Assembly: GCA_963835375.1 (NCBI GenBank)
Contig: CAWIGB010000012.1
Coordinates: forward strand, 310,001-374,000
DNA from: Salinisphaera sp963835375
Lineage (GTDB): Bacteria; Pseudomonadota; Gammaproteobacteria; Nevskiales; Salinisphaeraceae
Reading direction: 5' to 3'
DNA: 64,000 nucleotides
In this document: positions 28,688 to 39,109 of the stretch, piece after piece
Numbering within the stretch: position 1 is the first letter of the stretch
Layout of the letters: the number at the start of each line of letters is the position of its first letter
Program-made: the position numbers and the translations under genes
Notes under the pieces: model-generated
Database searches by the model: none
The model's input: only the letters and a program-made list of their open reading frames with translations
Told to the model about the DNA's origin: nothing

Positions 28688-30053
28688 ATGACCGAAGCTG
28701 TTGCCGTACCCGCCGATACGCCGTGAACTGCCCGCTGCGGAGGAACTGCGCGAATCGCTGAGCTCGATGCTCGACCGCGCGGTCTCGGCCGGCGCGGATG
28801 CGGCCGAGGCGAGCCTGTCGGCCTCGCGCAGCCTGTCGGTATCGGTTCGCGATCGGCGGCGTGAATCGCTGGAATACGAAGGCGATCGCACGGCCGCGGT
28901 GACGGTCTATCGCGGCCGCGCCAGCGGCAGTGCTTCGACCACCGATCTCACGCCGGCCGGCTTGGCGGCCGCACTCGATCAGGCGCTGACCATCGCGCGC
29001 TTCACCGAGCCGGACGAATACGCCGGGCTGGCCGATGCTGCCTTGATGGCGCGCGACTGGCCCGATCTCGCCCTGTACAACCCCTGGGCGCTCACGCCCG
29101 AGGCCGCCCAGGATCAGGCCCTGGCCGTGGAGGCTGGCGCGCTCGATACCGACACGCGCATCACCCAGACCGAAGGCGCGACCGTCGCGAGCCAGGATGC
29201 GATCAGCGCCTACGGCAACAGCCATGGCTTCATTGGCATCGAGCGCGCCAGCCGGCATGCGGCGTCGTGCACGGCGATCGCTCGCGACGCGGCGGGCCGC
29301 ATGCAGCGCGAGATCGCATTCTCGCAGGCGCGCCGGGCCGAGGAGCTGTTCGCGCCGGCCGAGATCGGTCGGCTGGCCGCTGATCGCGCGCTGGCCCGTC
29401 TCGGGGCGCGCGGAGTGCCGACCCTGAGCGCGCCCGTGCTGTTCACGCCTCGCGTCGCGCGCAGTCTATGGAGCCATCTGTTCGGTGCGATCAGCGGCGG
29501 TACGCTGTATCGCAACGCCAGTTTCCTGAAGGACAAGCTCGAGCAGCGCATTGCCGTGCCTGCACTGACATTGCGTCAGTGCCCGCATCGACGGCACGGG
29601 CTGGCCAGCGCAGGTTTCGACGACGACGGCGTGGCCACCGTCGAGCGGGACCTGGTAACCGAGGGCGTGCTGCGCTCCTATCTGTTGTCGGCTTATTCAG
29701 CGCGTCGACTGGGGCTGGAGACCACCGGTAACGCCGGTGGCGTATTCAACGTCGATGTGGCCCCGGGCGAGGCCGATTTCGATGCGCTCGTGGCAGGCAT
29801 GGGGCGCGGTCTGGTGGTCACCGAGCTGATGGGTCAGGGCGTGAATCTGGTCAATGGCGATTATTCGCGCGGTGCGGCTGGCTGGTGGGTGGAAAACGGC
29901 GAACTGGCCTATCCGGTGGAGAATGCCACCGTCGCCGGCAATCTGGCCGATATGTACCGTGGCATCGCCGCGCTCGGCAGCGATGTCGAATACCAGAGCA
30001 TGGTGCGCACGCCCTCGGTCGTGATCGAGCGGATGACGATCGCCGGGCAGTAG
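28688..30053 (+). CDS. pmbA: TldE/PmbA metallopeptidase subunit (frameshift near start)
   Basis: Partner of TldD in a peptidase that trims modified peptides and antitoxins, about 454 residues. Conserved parts are LEYEGDRTAAVTVYRGRASG, LFTPRVARSLWSHLFGAISG, GLASAGFDDDGVAT, LLSAYSARRLGLETTGNAGG and VVTELMGQGVNLVNGDYSRG. TldE lacks the catalytic zinc motif of TldD, consistent with what is seen. The natural ATG at 28688 (MTEAVAVPADT) is cut off from the body by an extra base near 28715; TTG 28701 is the alternative start. tldD is not in the window. Confidence 0.92.
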
Positions 30054-30081
30054 AGTGCCGGCAACGGCGTCGGTGCGGTGG

Positions 30082-31446
30082 TCAGTGCAGCAGAAACAGC
30101 GTCCCGAGACCAAGGAACGAGGCGAAGCCGATCACGTCGGTGAACGTGGTCAGCACCACCGAGCCTGCCAGCGCCGGGTCGATGCCCATCTTCTTCATCG
30201 CGAGCGGGATGGCGACCCCGGTGATCGCCGCATTGAGATGATTGATGATCAGCGCCACCGCGATGATGATCGCAAGGCCCATGTTGTCGAACCAGACCAG
30301 GGCGACGCCGCCGACGACGATGCCCCAGAGGATGCCGTTGATCAGCGCCACCGCGAGTTCCTTGAGGAGCAGGGCGCGCGCGTTGCTGAAGCCGATCTGG
30401 CCGAGCGACAGGCCGCGAATCATCAGGGTGAGCGTCTGCGAGCCGCCGATGCCGCCCATGCTGGCGACGATCGGCATGAGCACGGCCAGGGCCACGAGCT
30501 GCGATAACGCGTCGGAGAACAGGCCAACCACCTCGGAAGCCAGAAACGCGGTCGCCAGATTGGTGCCGAGCCATATCGCCCGCCGGCGCGCGCTGCGCAT
30601 GATCGGCGCGAAGACGTCCTCTTCCTCATCGAGGCCGGCCAGGCTCATGATGCTGTGCTCGGCCTCGTCGCGGATCACGTCGACCACGTCGTCGATGGTG
30701 ATACGCCCGAGCAGACCGCCTTCCGAGTCGACCACCGGCGCCGAGATCAGGTCGAGATCCTGGAAGCGCTTGGCCACCTGGGCGGCCGGCATGTCGACGG
30801 GCAGCCCATCGATGTCGGTGTTCATCACCTCGGAGACGTCGCGCTCGGGATCGAGGGTGACCAGCTTGGCCAGCGACAGCATGCCGAGATAGCGTCCATA
30901 GCGCGAGACCACGAACAACGATTCGGTATCGTCGGGCAGCCAGGTGCGCTGCTTGAGATAGCGTGAGACCACGTCCAGCGATACGTCCGGACGTACCGTG
31001 ACCGTGTCGTTGTTCATCAGGCCGCCGGCGGAATCCGGCGCATAGGACATGACGACCTTGAGCCGCTCGCGATTCTGCGCGTCCATCGAACGCAGCATTT
31101 CGCGCGTGACCTGCTCCGGCAGGTCTTCGATCAGGTCGGCCAGATCGTCGATCGGCAGGCCTTCCGTGGCCGCCAGCAGGGCCTCGCGGTCGAGGCTGTC
31201 GATGAGCTCGGCACGGACTTCGTCGTTGACGTGCAGCAGCGTCTCGCCGTGGTCCTCGTCCGGCACCAGCGCCCATACCACCTCGCGCTTGGCCCGTGGC
31301 ACGGATTCCAGCAACAGCGCGATCTCGGCCGGCGACAGCGACGCCAGCATCGGCTTGAGCCGACGCATTCGGCCTGATTCGAGCGCGGCGTTGAGCGACG
31401 CCAGGCGCTCTTCGAGGATGTCGGTCTTGACGGCGGGCTCGCTCAT
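30082..31446 (-). CDS. mgtE: Magnesium transporter MgtE
   Basis: Dimeric Mg2+ channel of 454 residues, intact. The N-domain is a helical superhelix (LLLESVPRAKREVVWALVPD). Two CBS domains (MNNDTVTVRPDVSLDV, MNTDIDGLPVDMPAAQVA) follow, then a plug helix and five membrane segments beginning AIWLGTNLATAFLASEVVGL. The pore signature VASMGGIGGSQTLTLMIRGL is present. Its start lies 194 bp after the ptsI stop. The two genes are accidentally in one open frame, which is not a fusion. It converges on pmbA with a 28-bp gap. Confidence 0.95.
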   Translation of the reverse strand: MSEPAVKTDILEERLASLNAALESGRMRRLKPMLASLSPAEIALLLESVPRAKREVVWALVPDEDHGETLLHVNDEVRAELIDSLDREALLAATEGLPIDDLADLIEDLPEQVTREMLRSMDAQNRERLKVVMSYAPDSAGGLMNNDTVTVRPDVSLDVVSRYLKQRTWLPDDTESLFVVSRYGRYLGMLSLAKLVTLDPERDVSEVMNTDIDGLPVDMPAAQVAKRFQDLDLISAPVVDSEGGLLGRITIDDVVDVIRDEAEHSIMSLAGLDEEEDVFAPIMRSARRRAIWLGTNLATAFLASEVVGLFSDALSQLVALAVLMPIVASMGGIGGSQTLTLMIRGLSLGQIGFSNARALLLKELAVALINGILWGIVVGGVALVWFDNMGLAIIIAVALIINHLNAAITGVAIPLAMKKMGIDPALAGSVVLTTFTDVIGFASFLGLGTLFLLH

Positions 31447-31640
31447 GCAACGGGCCTTGGCAGAGGGGCGGAAGTGACGGGTGGAGTGTCGCGCTTCGAG
31501 GGTGGCCCGCGCGGCGCAGGATAGCAACTCGCTATGCTTCGGGGTTCGCGGAGCGCTGTTGGCGCACAGCGAAAAACCGGGTATTTCAGCCGTTGACGTG
31601 GCGGTTCGTGTCCGGCCCTTAGTAGCGGGAGCGCGATCAT

Positions 31641-33381
31641 TCAGGTCGCGCTTTCGCGGGTCAGGCCGTCGAGGGCTTCGCGATAGGTGTTGGCGTCGGT
31701 CAGCGACAGAATTTCCGCGGTGCGCCGCCGCAGGCGCGCCACGTCCGCGCCCATCACCGCACGCTTGACCTCCAGCACGCTGGCGGGATGCATGGAGAAT
31801 TCGGTCAGACCGAGGCCGAGCAGCAATGACGTGTAGCGCTTGTCGGACGCCATTTCGCCGCACATGGATACGCTGATGCCGGCCGCGCGCCCGGCATCGA
31901 TGGTCATGCGAATGAGATGGAGCACGGCCGGGTGCAGCGGGTCGTAGAGATAGTTGATCTCGTCGTCGATGCGATCGATGGCCAGGGTGTACTGAATCAG
32001 ATCGTTGGTGCCGAGCGAGAAGAAATCGCAGTAGCGCGCCAGCGTCGGCGCGGCAAGGGCGGCCGCCGGGACTTCGATCATCGCGCCCACCGAGAGGTTG
32101 TGGTCGTAGGCAATGCCTTCCTCCTCGAGCTCGGCGGCGGCCTCGTTGATCAGATGCCGTGCCTGGCGCATCTCGCCGACGGTGGAGATCATCGGCAGCA
32201 TGATGCGCATCTCGCCCTCGGCCGAGGCCCGCAGCAAGGCGCGCAGCTGCGTGCGGAACAGGGCGGTCTCCTTCAGACACAGGCGGATCGCGCGCAGCCC
32301 CAGCGCCGGATTGGGCGAGACCTTGTCCGGTCGGCCGAAGCTCTTGTCGGCGCCGGCATCCAGCGTGCGGATGGTGACCGGGCCGTCGATGGAGGCCACG
32401 ACCTGACGATAGACCTCGAACTGTTCGTCCTCGCTGGGCGAGTCCTCGCGGTTCATGAACAGGAATTCGGTGCGGTACAGGCCCACGCCCTCGGCGCCGA
32501 CCTTGCCGGCTTCGATCGCATCGCCCGGCAGTTCCACGTTGGCCAGCATGGTCGGCGCGCACGCCATCGGCCGAGATCGCGGCTTCGTCGCGCAGTACCG
32601 CCAGCATGCGCTGATAGCGGGCATCGCGCTGCTGGCGATGACGGTAGAAATCCAGCGCCGCGTCGTCGGGGCCGGCGAGCAGATGGCCGGCTTCGCCGTC
32701 GACGATCACGGTTTCGTCGTCGCCGAGGATGCGGCGCGCGCCGACCGCCCCCATCAGCGCCGGTATACGCAGGCTGCGGGCCAGAATCGCACTATGCGAC
32801 AACGGCCCGCCGTGTTCGGTGACCACCGCGGCCACGCCCTGTTGGTGCAGCAGGATGATGTCGGCCGGCGTGAGCTCGTCGGCCACGATCACCGGCGGCG
32901 GGCCGGTCTCGTCGGTCGGGCTGCCGCCGATCGGATGTTCCTGGTTCAGCAGCACGCGCTGCAGGCGCGCGGTGACGTGGGCGATATCGTCGCGACGCGT
33001 ACGCAGGTAGCTGTCGTCCATCTGCTCGAAGACGTCGATCAGCTCTTCGGCCTGCAGCTTGAGCGCCCATTCGGCGTTCACGCGGTCGTCGCGGATGCGG
33101 CCGGTCACGGTATCGATCAGTGCGGCATCGTCCATCATCAGCAGATGGGTTTCGATGAAGGCGCCGATCTCGGACGGCGCATTGGCCGGGATCTGTTCGC
33201 GCACCGCCGCGAGTTGCTCGCGGGCCTCGCGTGCAGCGGCGTTGAAGCGTGCGATTTCGTCATCGACGGCCTCGGCGCCGATGTGATACTCGGGGATGTC
33301 CAGGTCGGTGCCGTGCATGCGATGCACGGGCCCGATGGCGACCCCGCGCGAGGCGCCGATGGCCGACAGCCAGAGGCTCAT
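31641..33381 (-). CDS. ptsI: Phosphoenolpyruvate-protein phosphotransferase (PTS enzyme I, frameshifted)
   Basis: Takes phosphate from PEP and passes it to HPr. About 579 residues after repair. The phospho-His motif is VTEHGGPLSHSAILARSLRI. The PEP-binding domain has GVGLYRTEFLFMNRE, IEVPAAALAAPTLARYCDFF, SLGTNDLIQYTLAIDR and the active-site Cys in SVSMCGEMASD. No GAF domain precedes it, so it is the EI type, not EI-Ntr. An extra base near 32563 separates the halves (DGVR / APTMLANVELPG). It lies 37 bp after ptsH. Confidence 0.93.
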
Positions 33382-33418
33382 CGCTGGCCTGCCTTTGCGG
33401 TGATGACGCCAGGCACGA

Positions 33419-33689
33419 TCACTGGCTTTCGCCGAAACGATCGGCGACCAGCGTCGTCGAGTGCGTCGAGCGCCTCGTCGGCGTCGTCGCCTTCGGCGTT
33501 CACATGGATGCTGCTGCCGCGCGCGGCAGCGAGCATCATCACGCCCATGATGGATTTGCCCGAGACCTCGCGCCCGTCCTTGGTGACGGTGATGCGCGAA
33601 TCGAACTGCGAGGCGACCGTGACGAATTTGCTGGCCGCGCGTGCATGCAGCCCCAGCTTGTTGACGATCGACAGTTCGCGAGTTGGCAT
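33419..33689 (-). CDS. ptsH: HPr phosphocarrier protein (frameshifted near 3' end)
   Basis: 89 residues after repair. The EI-phosphorylated His is in IVNKLGLHARAASKFV. The HprK-regulated Ser is in GREVSGKSIMGVMMLAA, so both phosphorylation sites are kept. An extra base near 33452 changes the true ending LVADRFGESQ at 33419 into a longer false one. It sits 32 bp after the EIIA(Man) gene and just before ptsI. Confidence 0.92.
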
Positions 33690-33721
33690 GACACGACTCT
33701 TGTTGTGATGGTGGGGACCGG

Positions 33722-34130
33722 CTACGCCATGCGCGCGGCGCCGCGCTGGCCCGCGGCCACCGCCGACTCGGCCAGTTCGGCCAGTCCCATGTCCGGATAA
33801 TTGTAGACGCGAACCAGCATCGGCAGGTTCACGCCGGTGACCGTCGCGACCCGGTCGCGGCCTTCGGCTGCGGCGTGTGCCAGCCGATAAGGCGTCGCCC
33901 CCATGGCGTCGATGAGTATCAGCACCCCGGCGCCGCTGTCCAGTGCCGCGATGGCCTGGGCGATGCGGGCTCGAGCAGCGTCGGTATCTTCGTCGGCTGC
34001 GATGCCGATGGCTGTTGTCGCCAGGGCCGGCGTGCCGAGGATGTGCGCGGCCGCGGCGCGCAGCGCCCGGGGCAGGTCGCCGTGGCCGATCGAGCAGGAT
34101 GCCGACGCGCGGTGTTGCGGGCCCGCACAT
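33722..34130 (-). CDS. Stand-alone PTS EIIA component, mannose family (frameshifted)
   Basis: About 135 residues, the length of a single IIA(Man) domain. The start VGILL continues, after removing one base near 34096, as IGHGDLPRALRAAAAHILGT, with the phospho-acceptor His10-equivalent in GHGDL. Later parts are DSGAGVLILIDAMGATPYRL and VTGVNLPMLVRVYNYPDM. The ATG overlaps the rapZ stop as TGATG. No EIIB, EIIC or EIID is nearby, so the protein is probably a regulatory phosphate acceptor for HPr. Confidence 0.88.
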
Positions 34131-34990
34131 CAATGCAGTTCGTTGTGGCGGACCAGCACGTTGGCATACTGACGTCGCAGATGTTCGGCGATCTGCTCGG
34201 CGAGATAGACCGAGCGGTGCTTGCCGCCGGTACAGCCGATCGCCACGGTGATGTAGGTCCGGTCCTCGCGGGCGAAATCGGGCAGCCAGCGGGTGAAGAA
34301 CCGCAGGATGTCGTCGCGCATTTCGTGCGTGGCCGGCTGGGCGGCCAGATGTGCGGCGACCGCCGCGTCCTGGCCCGGTGAGCGCGCGCAGTTCGGGCAC
34401 CCAGTGCGGGTTGGGCAGGCAGCGGACGTCGAACACGAAATCCACCGCCGGCGGCAGCCCGTACTTGAAGCCGAACGACTGCACCAGGATCGACAGATTC
34501 GCCCGAGGCGGCGCTTTCCACCCGATTGCGGATGATGTCGCGCAACTGGTGGATGTTGAGCCGGCTGGTATCGATCGAGATATCGGCCTTGGCCGCGATC
34601 GGCTGGGTCAGTTCGACATCGAGCGCTACCGCATCGATCAGCGAACGCTGCTCGTTGGACAGCGGATGTCGGCGCCGGGTCTCGGAATACCGCCGCAGGA
34701 TGGTGTCCTCGTCGGCATAGAGATAGATGATCTCGATATCGAGATCGGCACTGCGCAAGTCATCCACACGCTCGCCGAACTCGGCGATCTCGCTCTTGCG
34801 GGCGCGTGCATCCACGCCCGACGGCCAGCCGGTCGAAGTCCAGCCCCTGACGGCGCAGTGTGGCGGCCGATACTTCGTGCAGCAGCCCCAGCGGCAGGTT
34901 GTCGATGCAGTAGTAGCCCAAATCCTCGAGCATGTTCAGCGCCACCGATTTGCCGGCGCCGGCCAGCCCGCTGACCACGATCAGTCGCAT
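34130..34990 (-). CDS. rapZ: RNase adapter protein RapZ (three frame breaks)
   Basis: About 285 residues after repair (E. coli 284). Walker A is IVVSGLAGAGKSVALNMLED. Conserved parts are CIDNLPLGLLHEV, DIEIIYLYADEDTILRRYSE, RRRHPLS, SFGFKYGLPPAVDFVFDVRC, LPNPHWVPELR and the C-terminal TVAIGCTGGKHRSVYLAEQI. In E. coli RapZ guides RNase E to the sRNA GlmZ to control glmS. Extra bases lie near 34826, 34505 and 34378, mostly in GGG runs. The start overlaps the end of hprK by 10 bp and the stop overlaps the EIIA start. Confidence 0.93.
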
Positions 34991-35981
34991 GAACTCACTC
35001 CTGTTGGGTCCGCCCCGATGACTTGTGCCTGACGCGCGGCGAACTGCTCGTCGCTGTTCTGGCCCTGCATGCGCAGCAGATGATCGCGCGCGGCGGCTTC
35101 GACCAGAACCGACAGATTATGCCCGACCGCCACCGGCAGGGTGATCTCGGGAATGGACGTATCCAGAATCTCGCGGGTCGCGCGCGCGCCGGTGAGGCGG
35201 TCGGGCGGGGCGGCTTCGCCGGTGTCGCCGCGGACCAGCCGGATGATCAGGCCGAGTTGTTTGCGCCGCTTGATCGCGGCTTCGCCGAACATCGCCCGGA
35301 TGTTGAGGATGCCGAGCCCGCGTACTTCCAGAAAATCCTGCAGCAGGGGCGGGCAGCCGCCGTTGAGATCGTCCGGGCCGAGCAGGACGAATTCCGGAGC
35401 GTCGTCGGCCACCAGGCGATGGCCGCGGTTGATCAGTTCCAGCGCGAGTTCGGATTTGCCCACGCCCGGGTCGCCGACCAGCAGCAGGCCGATGGACAGC
35501 ACCTCAAGGAACACGCCGTGCAAGGTGATCTGGCGGGCCAGCGTTTCGCCGAGAAAATGGCGCAGCCGATAGGCGACGCGATGGCCGCTGGCGGTGGTGG
35601 TGAATACGGCGATGTCGGCCGCGCGCAGCGCTTCGTGCAGATAATCCGGCAGGCGCTGGCCATCGGCGACCACCACCAGCCGCGTCGCGCCGCTGGGTCA
35701 GCTGGGCGCGCAGATGCGCGGCGAGTTCGTCGGACAGTCGGGCCAGATAGGCGATCTCGGGATGGCCGACGATCTGGACCTGCGGCGGATGAATGAAGTT
35801 GAGATAGCCGACCGTGGGCACGCGCCAGCCGCCGTGCCGCGTCGCGCCGAGCGTGCCGGCCGCGCCGACGGTCGGCTCCGGGCCAGTGCAGTTCGAGCGA
35901 ATCCGCGAGGCGCTCGTACAGGGTTTCGATGGCGACTCGGCGGTCGGCGTCCTCGCGGGCCTCGGCGCGGGGATTGTCCAT
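34981..35981 (-). CDS. hprK: HPr kinase/phosphorylase (frameshifted)
   Basis: Bifunctional enzyme that phosphorylates and dephosphorylates HPr on Ser46. About 332 residues. The N-domain is readable as VPTVGYLNFIHPPQVQIVG. The kinase domain has Walker A LLLVGDPGVGKSELALELIN, LVADDAPEFVLL and the HprK signature VRGLGILNIRAMFGEAAI. Extra bases near 35880 and 35692 break the N-terminal third. E. coli lacks HprK; many other proteobacteria carry it next to ptsN and rapZ as here. Confidence 0.93.
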
Positions 35982-36021
35982 AGGCGAGCGGTCCGTGGTC
36001 GCGGTAGCGCTTGGACAGGCG

Positions 36022-36488
36022 CTAGATCGTGATCGTGTCGTGATCGAGCAGGGCACGATACAGGCTGCGATCGTCGCCGGCTTCGCGCAGGTCCGACAAG
36101 CGTCTCGGCCTCGGAGAAAATCTCGGCCAGCTGGCGCAGCAGCTTCAGATGTTCGTCGGTCGCCTCCTCCGGCACGAGCAGGCCGAAAATGAGGTCGACC
36201 GGCTGGTCATCGGTGGATTCGAAATCGACGCCCTGGGGCAGTCGAATGAAGGCGCCGATGCAATCGTCGATGCCCTTGAGGCGGGCGTGGGGGATGGCCA
36301 CGCCATCCCCCACGCCGGTACTGCCGAGCTTCTCACGACCGATCAGGCCGTTGAACACGTCGGCCGCCGTCAGATACGGCGTGCCCTCGGCCAGAATGTC
36401 GGCCAGCTGTTCGAGCGCACGTTTCTTGGATTGCACGTCCGCGGCCAGTTGTACCCGGTCCGGGCGCGACGATATCGGCGATATTCAT
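36022..36488 (-). CDS. ptsN: Nitrogen-PTS EIIA protein (frameshifted twice)
   Basis: Regulatory phosphoprotein of the PTS-Ntr branch, about 154 residues. The core is QSKKRALEQLADILAEG, FNGLIGREKLGSTGVGDGVA, then the phospho-His in IPHARLKGIDD and QPVDLIFGLLVPEEATDEHL. Extra bases near 36470 (just after MNIADI) and 36100 hide both ends. The repaired C-terminus reads LREAGDDRSLYRALLDHDTI and stops at the TAG at 36022. It sits between hpf and hprK, the standard rpoN-locus position. Confidence 0.93.
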
Positions 36489-36508
36489 GATGCGAGCTGG
36501 GCCGAAGG

Positions 36509-36835
36509 CTAGTCCGTGCTCATGTCGATGTGTCGGGCCTGCAGATTGTGATGGTCGCAGGATTTTTCCTTGTGCCGTAGCGTCTGCCGATCAAGCTTGT
36601 CGACCATGCAGTCGATGGCGGCGTACATGTCTTCCTTGGTGGCCTCGGCGTGCAGCGTGGCCCCGCGCAGCTGCATGGTCACCTCGGCCTTGTGCCGCAG
36701 TTTTTCAACTTCGAGAACCACTTCGGCATCGAGCACATGATCGAAATGGCGTTCGATGCGTTCCATCTTTGAGGCCACGTACTGATGCAGTGCGTTCGTC
36801 ATGTCGACGTGGTGGCCGGAGATGTTCAGGTTCAT
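36509..36835 (-). CDS. hpf: Ribosome hibernation promoting factor
   Basis: Short HPF/RaiA-type protein of 108 residues that binds 30S subunits in stationary phase. It begins MNLNISGHHVDMTNALHQYV and contains EKLRHKAEVTMQLRGATLHA and DMYAAIDCMVDKLDRQ, the family's conserved Asp-rich end. ATG 36835 follows AAGGAG; a longer open frame upstream has no conservation. It is 53 bp after rpoN and 20 bp before ptsN. The frame is intact. Confidence 0.95.
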   Translation of the reverse strand: MNLNISGHHVDMTNALHQYVASKMERIERHFDHVLDAEVVLEVEKLRHKAEVTMQLRGATLHAEATKEDMYAAIDCMVDKLDRQTLRHKEKSCDHHNLQARHIDMSTD

Positions 36836-36888
36836 CGCGTACTCCTTGGCAGCGTGTGTGGACGAACAAGGATTAACAGGCATCGGGC

Positions 36889-38349
36889 TCAGCCCAGCTT
36901 ACGCCGCCGCTCGTGCGACGGCGGAATCGACAGAGCTTCGCGGTACTTGGCCACCGTGCGGCGTGCGACCTGGATGCCGTTGTCGAGCAGCGCTTCGGCG
37001 AGCTTGCTGTCGGACAGCGGCTTGTTCGGCGCTTCGGTGGCGACCATGCGCTTGATCATGGCCTGGATCGCCGTGGCCGAGGCCGAGCCGCCGTCGGTGG
37101 TGGATACATGACTGGAGAAGAAATACTTGAGCTCGAAGATGCCGCGCGGCGTCTGCATGTACTTGTTGGCCGTCGCCCGCGACACGGTGGATTCGTGGAT
37201 ATCGAGTTGTTCGGCCACGTCGCGCAGCACCAGCGGTTTCATTGCCTCTTCTCCATATTCCAGAAAAGCACGCTGGGCTTCAACTATGCAGTGCGCCACC
37301 TCGAGCAGGGTATCGTTGCGCGATTTCAGGCTGTTGAGAAAGAACCGCGCCTCCTGCAGATGCGACTTCAGCGTGGTCTGGTCGGCCGATTTGTCGGCAC
37401 GCTTGATCAAGGCCAGATACTGGCTGTTGATGCGCAGTCTGGGGGCGATGTCGGCGTTGAGCGCGACATGCCAGCCGTCCGAGCTGCGGGTGACGAACAC
37501 CTCGGGGATGACGTAGTCGGATTCGTGCTCGGTGAACGCCTCGCCGGGATGCGGCTGCAGCGTCTGGATCAGCGCGATGGCGACTGTCGAGATCGGCGCG
37601 TTCGACCGACAGGCGTCGTGCCAGCGCGTCGCGGTTCGGATCGGCCAGTTGTTCCAGCGATTCGCGGTCCAGGCAGCCGCAGCGCGATCTCGCGGCCCGG
37701 CGCGTCGGCCGGCAGCCCGCGCAGCTGGATGGCCAGGCATTCGGCCAGGCTGCGGCCGGCCACGCCGGGCGGATCGAAATCCTGAATGGTCGGTCAGCAC
37801 CGCTTCGACCTGCTCGGGCGCGAGCTCGAACTCGTCGGCGATGCGCGGGTTCCGACCTCGTCCCAGTCGAGCAGCAGGCCGTTGCTGTCGATGGCATCGA
37901 TGATCACCGCCGCGATCGCGCGCTGGTCGGCGAGTGAACGAATGCATGTCGGCCTGCCAGGTCAGGTGCGCATGCAGATCGGGCGTGCTCGACAGGTTGG
38001 CCTGGCGATAGTCCCAGTAGTCTTCGTCGTCGCTGGTCGGGGCCGGCGCAGGCCGGTGCGGCGTGCCGGCGTAGATATCGTTCCAGTCGGCATCGACCGG
38101 CAGGTTCTCGGGGATCTCGCTGTCCTTGCCCGTGGCCTGTTCGCGCTCGCTCTTGCGCGCTTCCGCGGCCTCGTTGGACTCGATCTCGTCGTGGCCGTCG
38201 TCGGCCTCGAGCATCACGTTGGACTCCAGCGCGTCCTGGATCTCGGTCTTCAGGTCGAGCGTGGACAGCTGCAGCATCCGGATCGCCTGCTGCAACGCTG
38301 GCGTCATCGTCAGTGTCTGCCCAGATTGAGGCTGAGCGCCTTGCTTCAT
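36889..38349 (-). CDS. rpoN: RNA polymerase sigma54 factor (five frame breaks)
   Basis: About 485 residues after repair (E. coli 477). Region I is Gln/Leu-rich (SGQTLTMTPALQQAIRMLQL). Acidic region II follows (residues ~50-110). Core-binding and DNA-binding region III includes IADEFELAPEQVEAVL, LRDVAEQLDIHESTVSRATA and the RpoN box ARRTVAKYREAL. Breaks: extra bases near 37937, 37793, 37675 and 37590, and one missing base near 37852. All lie within 350 bp, while the ends are clean. The ATG overlaps the lptB stop (ATGA). Confidence 0.92.
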   Translation of the reverse strand: MKQGAQPQSGQTLTMTPALQQAIRMLQLSTLDLKTEIQDALESNVMLEADDGHDEIESNEAAEARKSEREQATGKDSEIPENLPVDADWNDIYAGTPHRPAPAPTSDDEDYWDYRQANLSSTPDLHAHLTWQADMHSFTRRPARDRGGDHRCHRQQRPAARLGRGRNPRIADEFELAPEQVEAVLTDHSGFRSARRGRPQPGRMPGHPAARAAGRRAGPRDRAAAAWTANRWNNWPIRTATRWHDACRSNAPISTVAIALIQTLQPHPGEAFTEHESDYVIPEVFVTRSSDGWHVALNADIAPRLRINSQYLALIKRADKSADQTTLKSHLQEARFFLNSLKSRNDTLLEVAHCIVEAQRAFLEYGEEAMKPLVLRDVAEQLDIHESTVSRATANKYMQTPRGIFELKYFFSSHVSTTDGGSASATAIQAMIKRMVATEAPNKPLSDSKLAEALLDNGIQVARRTVAKYREALSIPPSHERRRKLG

Positions 38350-39085
38350 AGCCGAAAATCCTCGCCCAGATAGACATCGCGGACCTTCTGGTCGGCCAGG
38401 ATGTGTTCGCCGTGGCCCTCGGCGATGACGGTGCCTTCGGCCAGGATATAGGCCCGGTCGCAGATCGACAGGGTCTCGCGCACGTTGTGGTCGGTGATCA
38501 GCACGCCGATGCCGCGGTCCTGCAGATGGCGGATGATGCCGCGGATATCGCCGATGGAGATCGGATCGATGCCCGCGAACGGTTCGTCCAGCAGCATGAA
38601 GGTGGGCTTCGCGGCCAGTGCCCGTGCGATCTCGACGCGACGGCGTTCGCCGCCCGACAGGTTCAGGCCTTTCGAATCGGCGATATGGCTGATCGACAGT
38701 TCGTCCATGCAGATCGGCCAGCTCGCGCTCGATGTCCGGCCCGGTCGAGATCCTTTCGTACCTGCAGAATCGCTCGGATATTGTCGGCCACGGACAGCTT
38801 GCGAAAGACCGAGGCTTCCTGCGGCAGATAGCCGATGCCCATCTGCGAGCGGCGATGCATCGGCAGGCCCACGAGAGCGCTGCCCGCGAGTTCGATCTCG
38901 CCGGCATCGGGCGAAACCAGGCCCACGATCATGTAGAACGAGGTGGTCTTGCCGGCGCCGTTGGGACCGAGCAGGCCGATCACTTCGCCGCGGGCGACGC
39001 GCAGATTGACGTCGCGCACCACATCACGGCCCTTGTAGCGCTTGCGCAGGCCGGTCGCGGTCAACTCCGCGTTATCGGCCGACAA
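38346..39085 (-). CDS. lptB: LPS export ABC transporter ATPase LptB (frameshifted twice)
   Basis: Cytoplasmic ATPase that powers LPS extraction through LptFG. About 245 residues. Walker A is GLLGPNGAGKTTSFYMIVG, the Q-loop part MGIGYLPQEASVFRKLSV, signature LNLSGGERRRVEIARALA, Walker B MLLDEPFAGIDP and H-loop ITDHNVRETLSICDRAYIL. Extra bases near 38740 (GGG) and 38708 disrupt the region between RKDLDR and MDELSIS. It follows lptA by 24 bp. Confidence 0.95.
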
Positions 39086-39109
39086 CGGTCCGGGATGCGG
39101 CGGCAGCCA

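Noticed and set aside
30082..33381. A single open frame of 1099 codons joining enzyme I and MgtE
   Set aside because: The enzyme I frame breaks near 32563 and the middle part is non-conserved out-of-frame sequence. mgtE has its own ATG at 31446. It is an accident of a frameshift, not a fusion protein.
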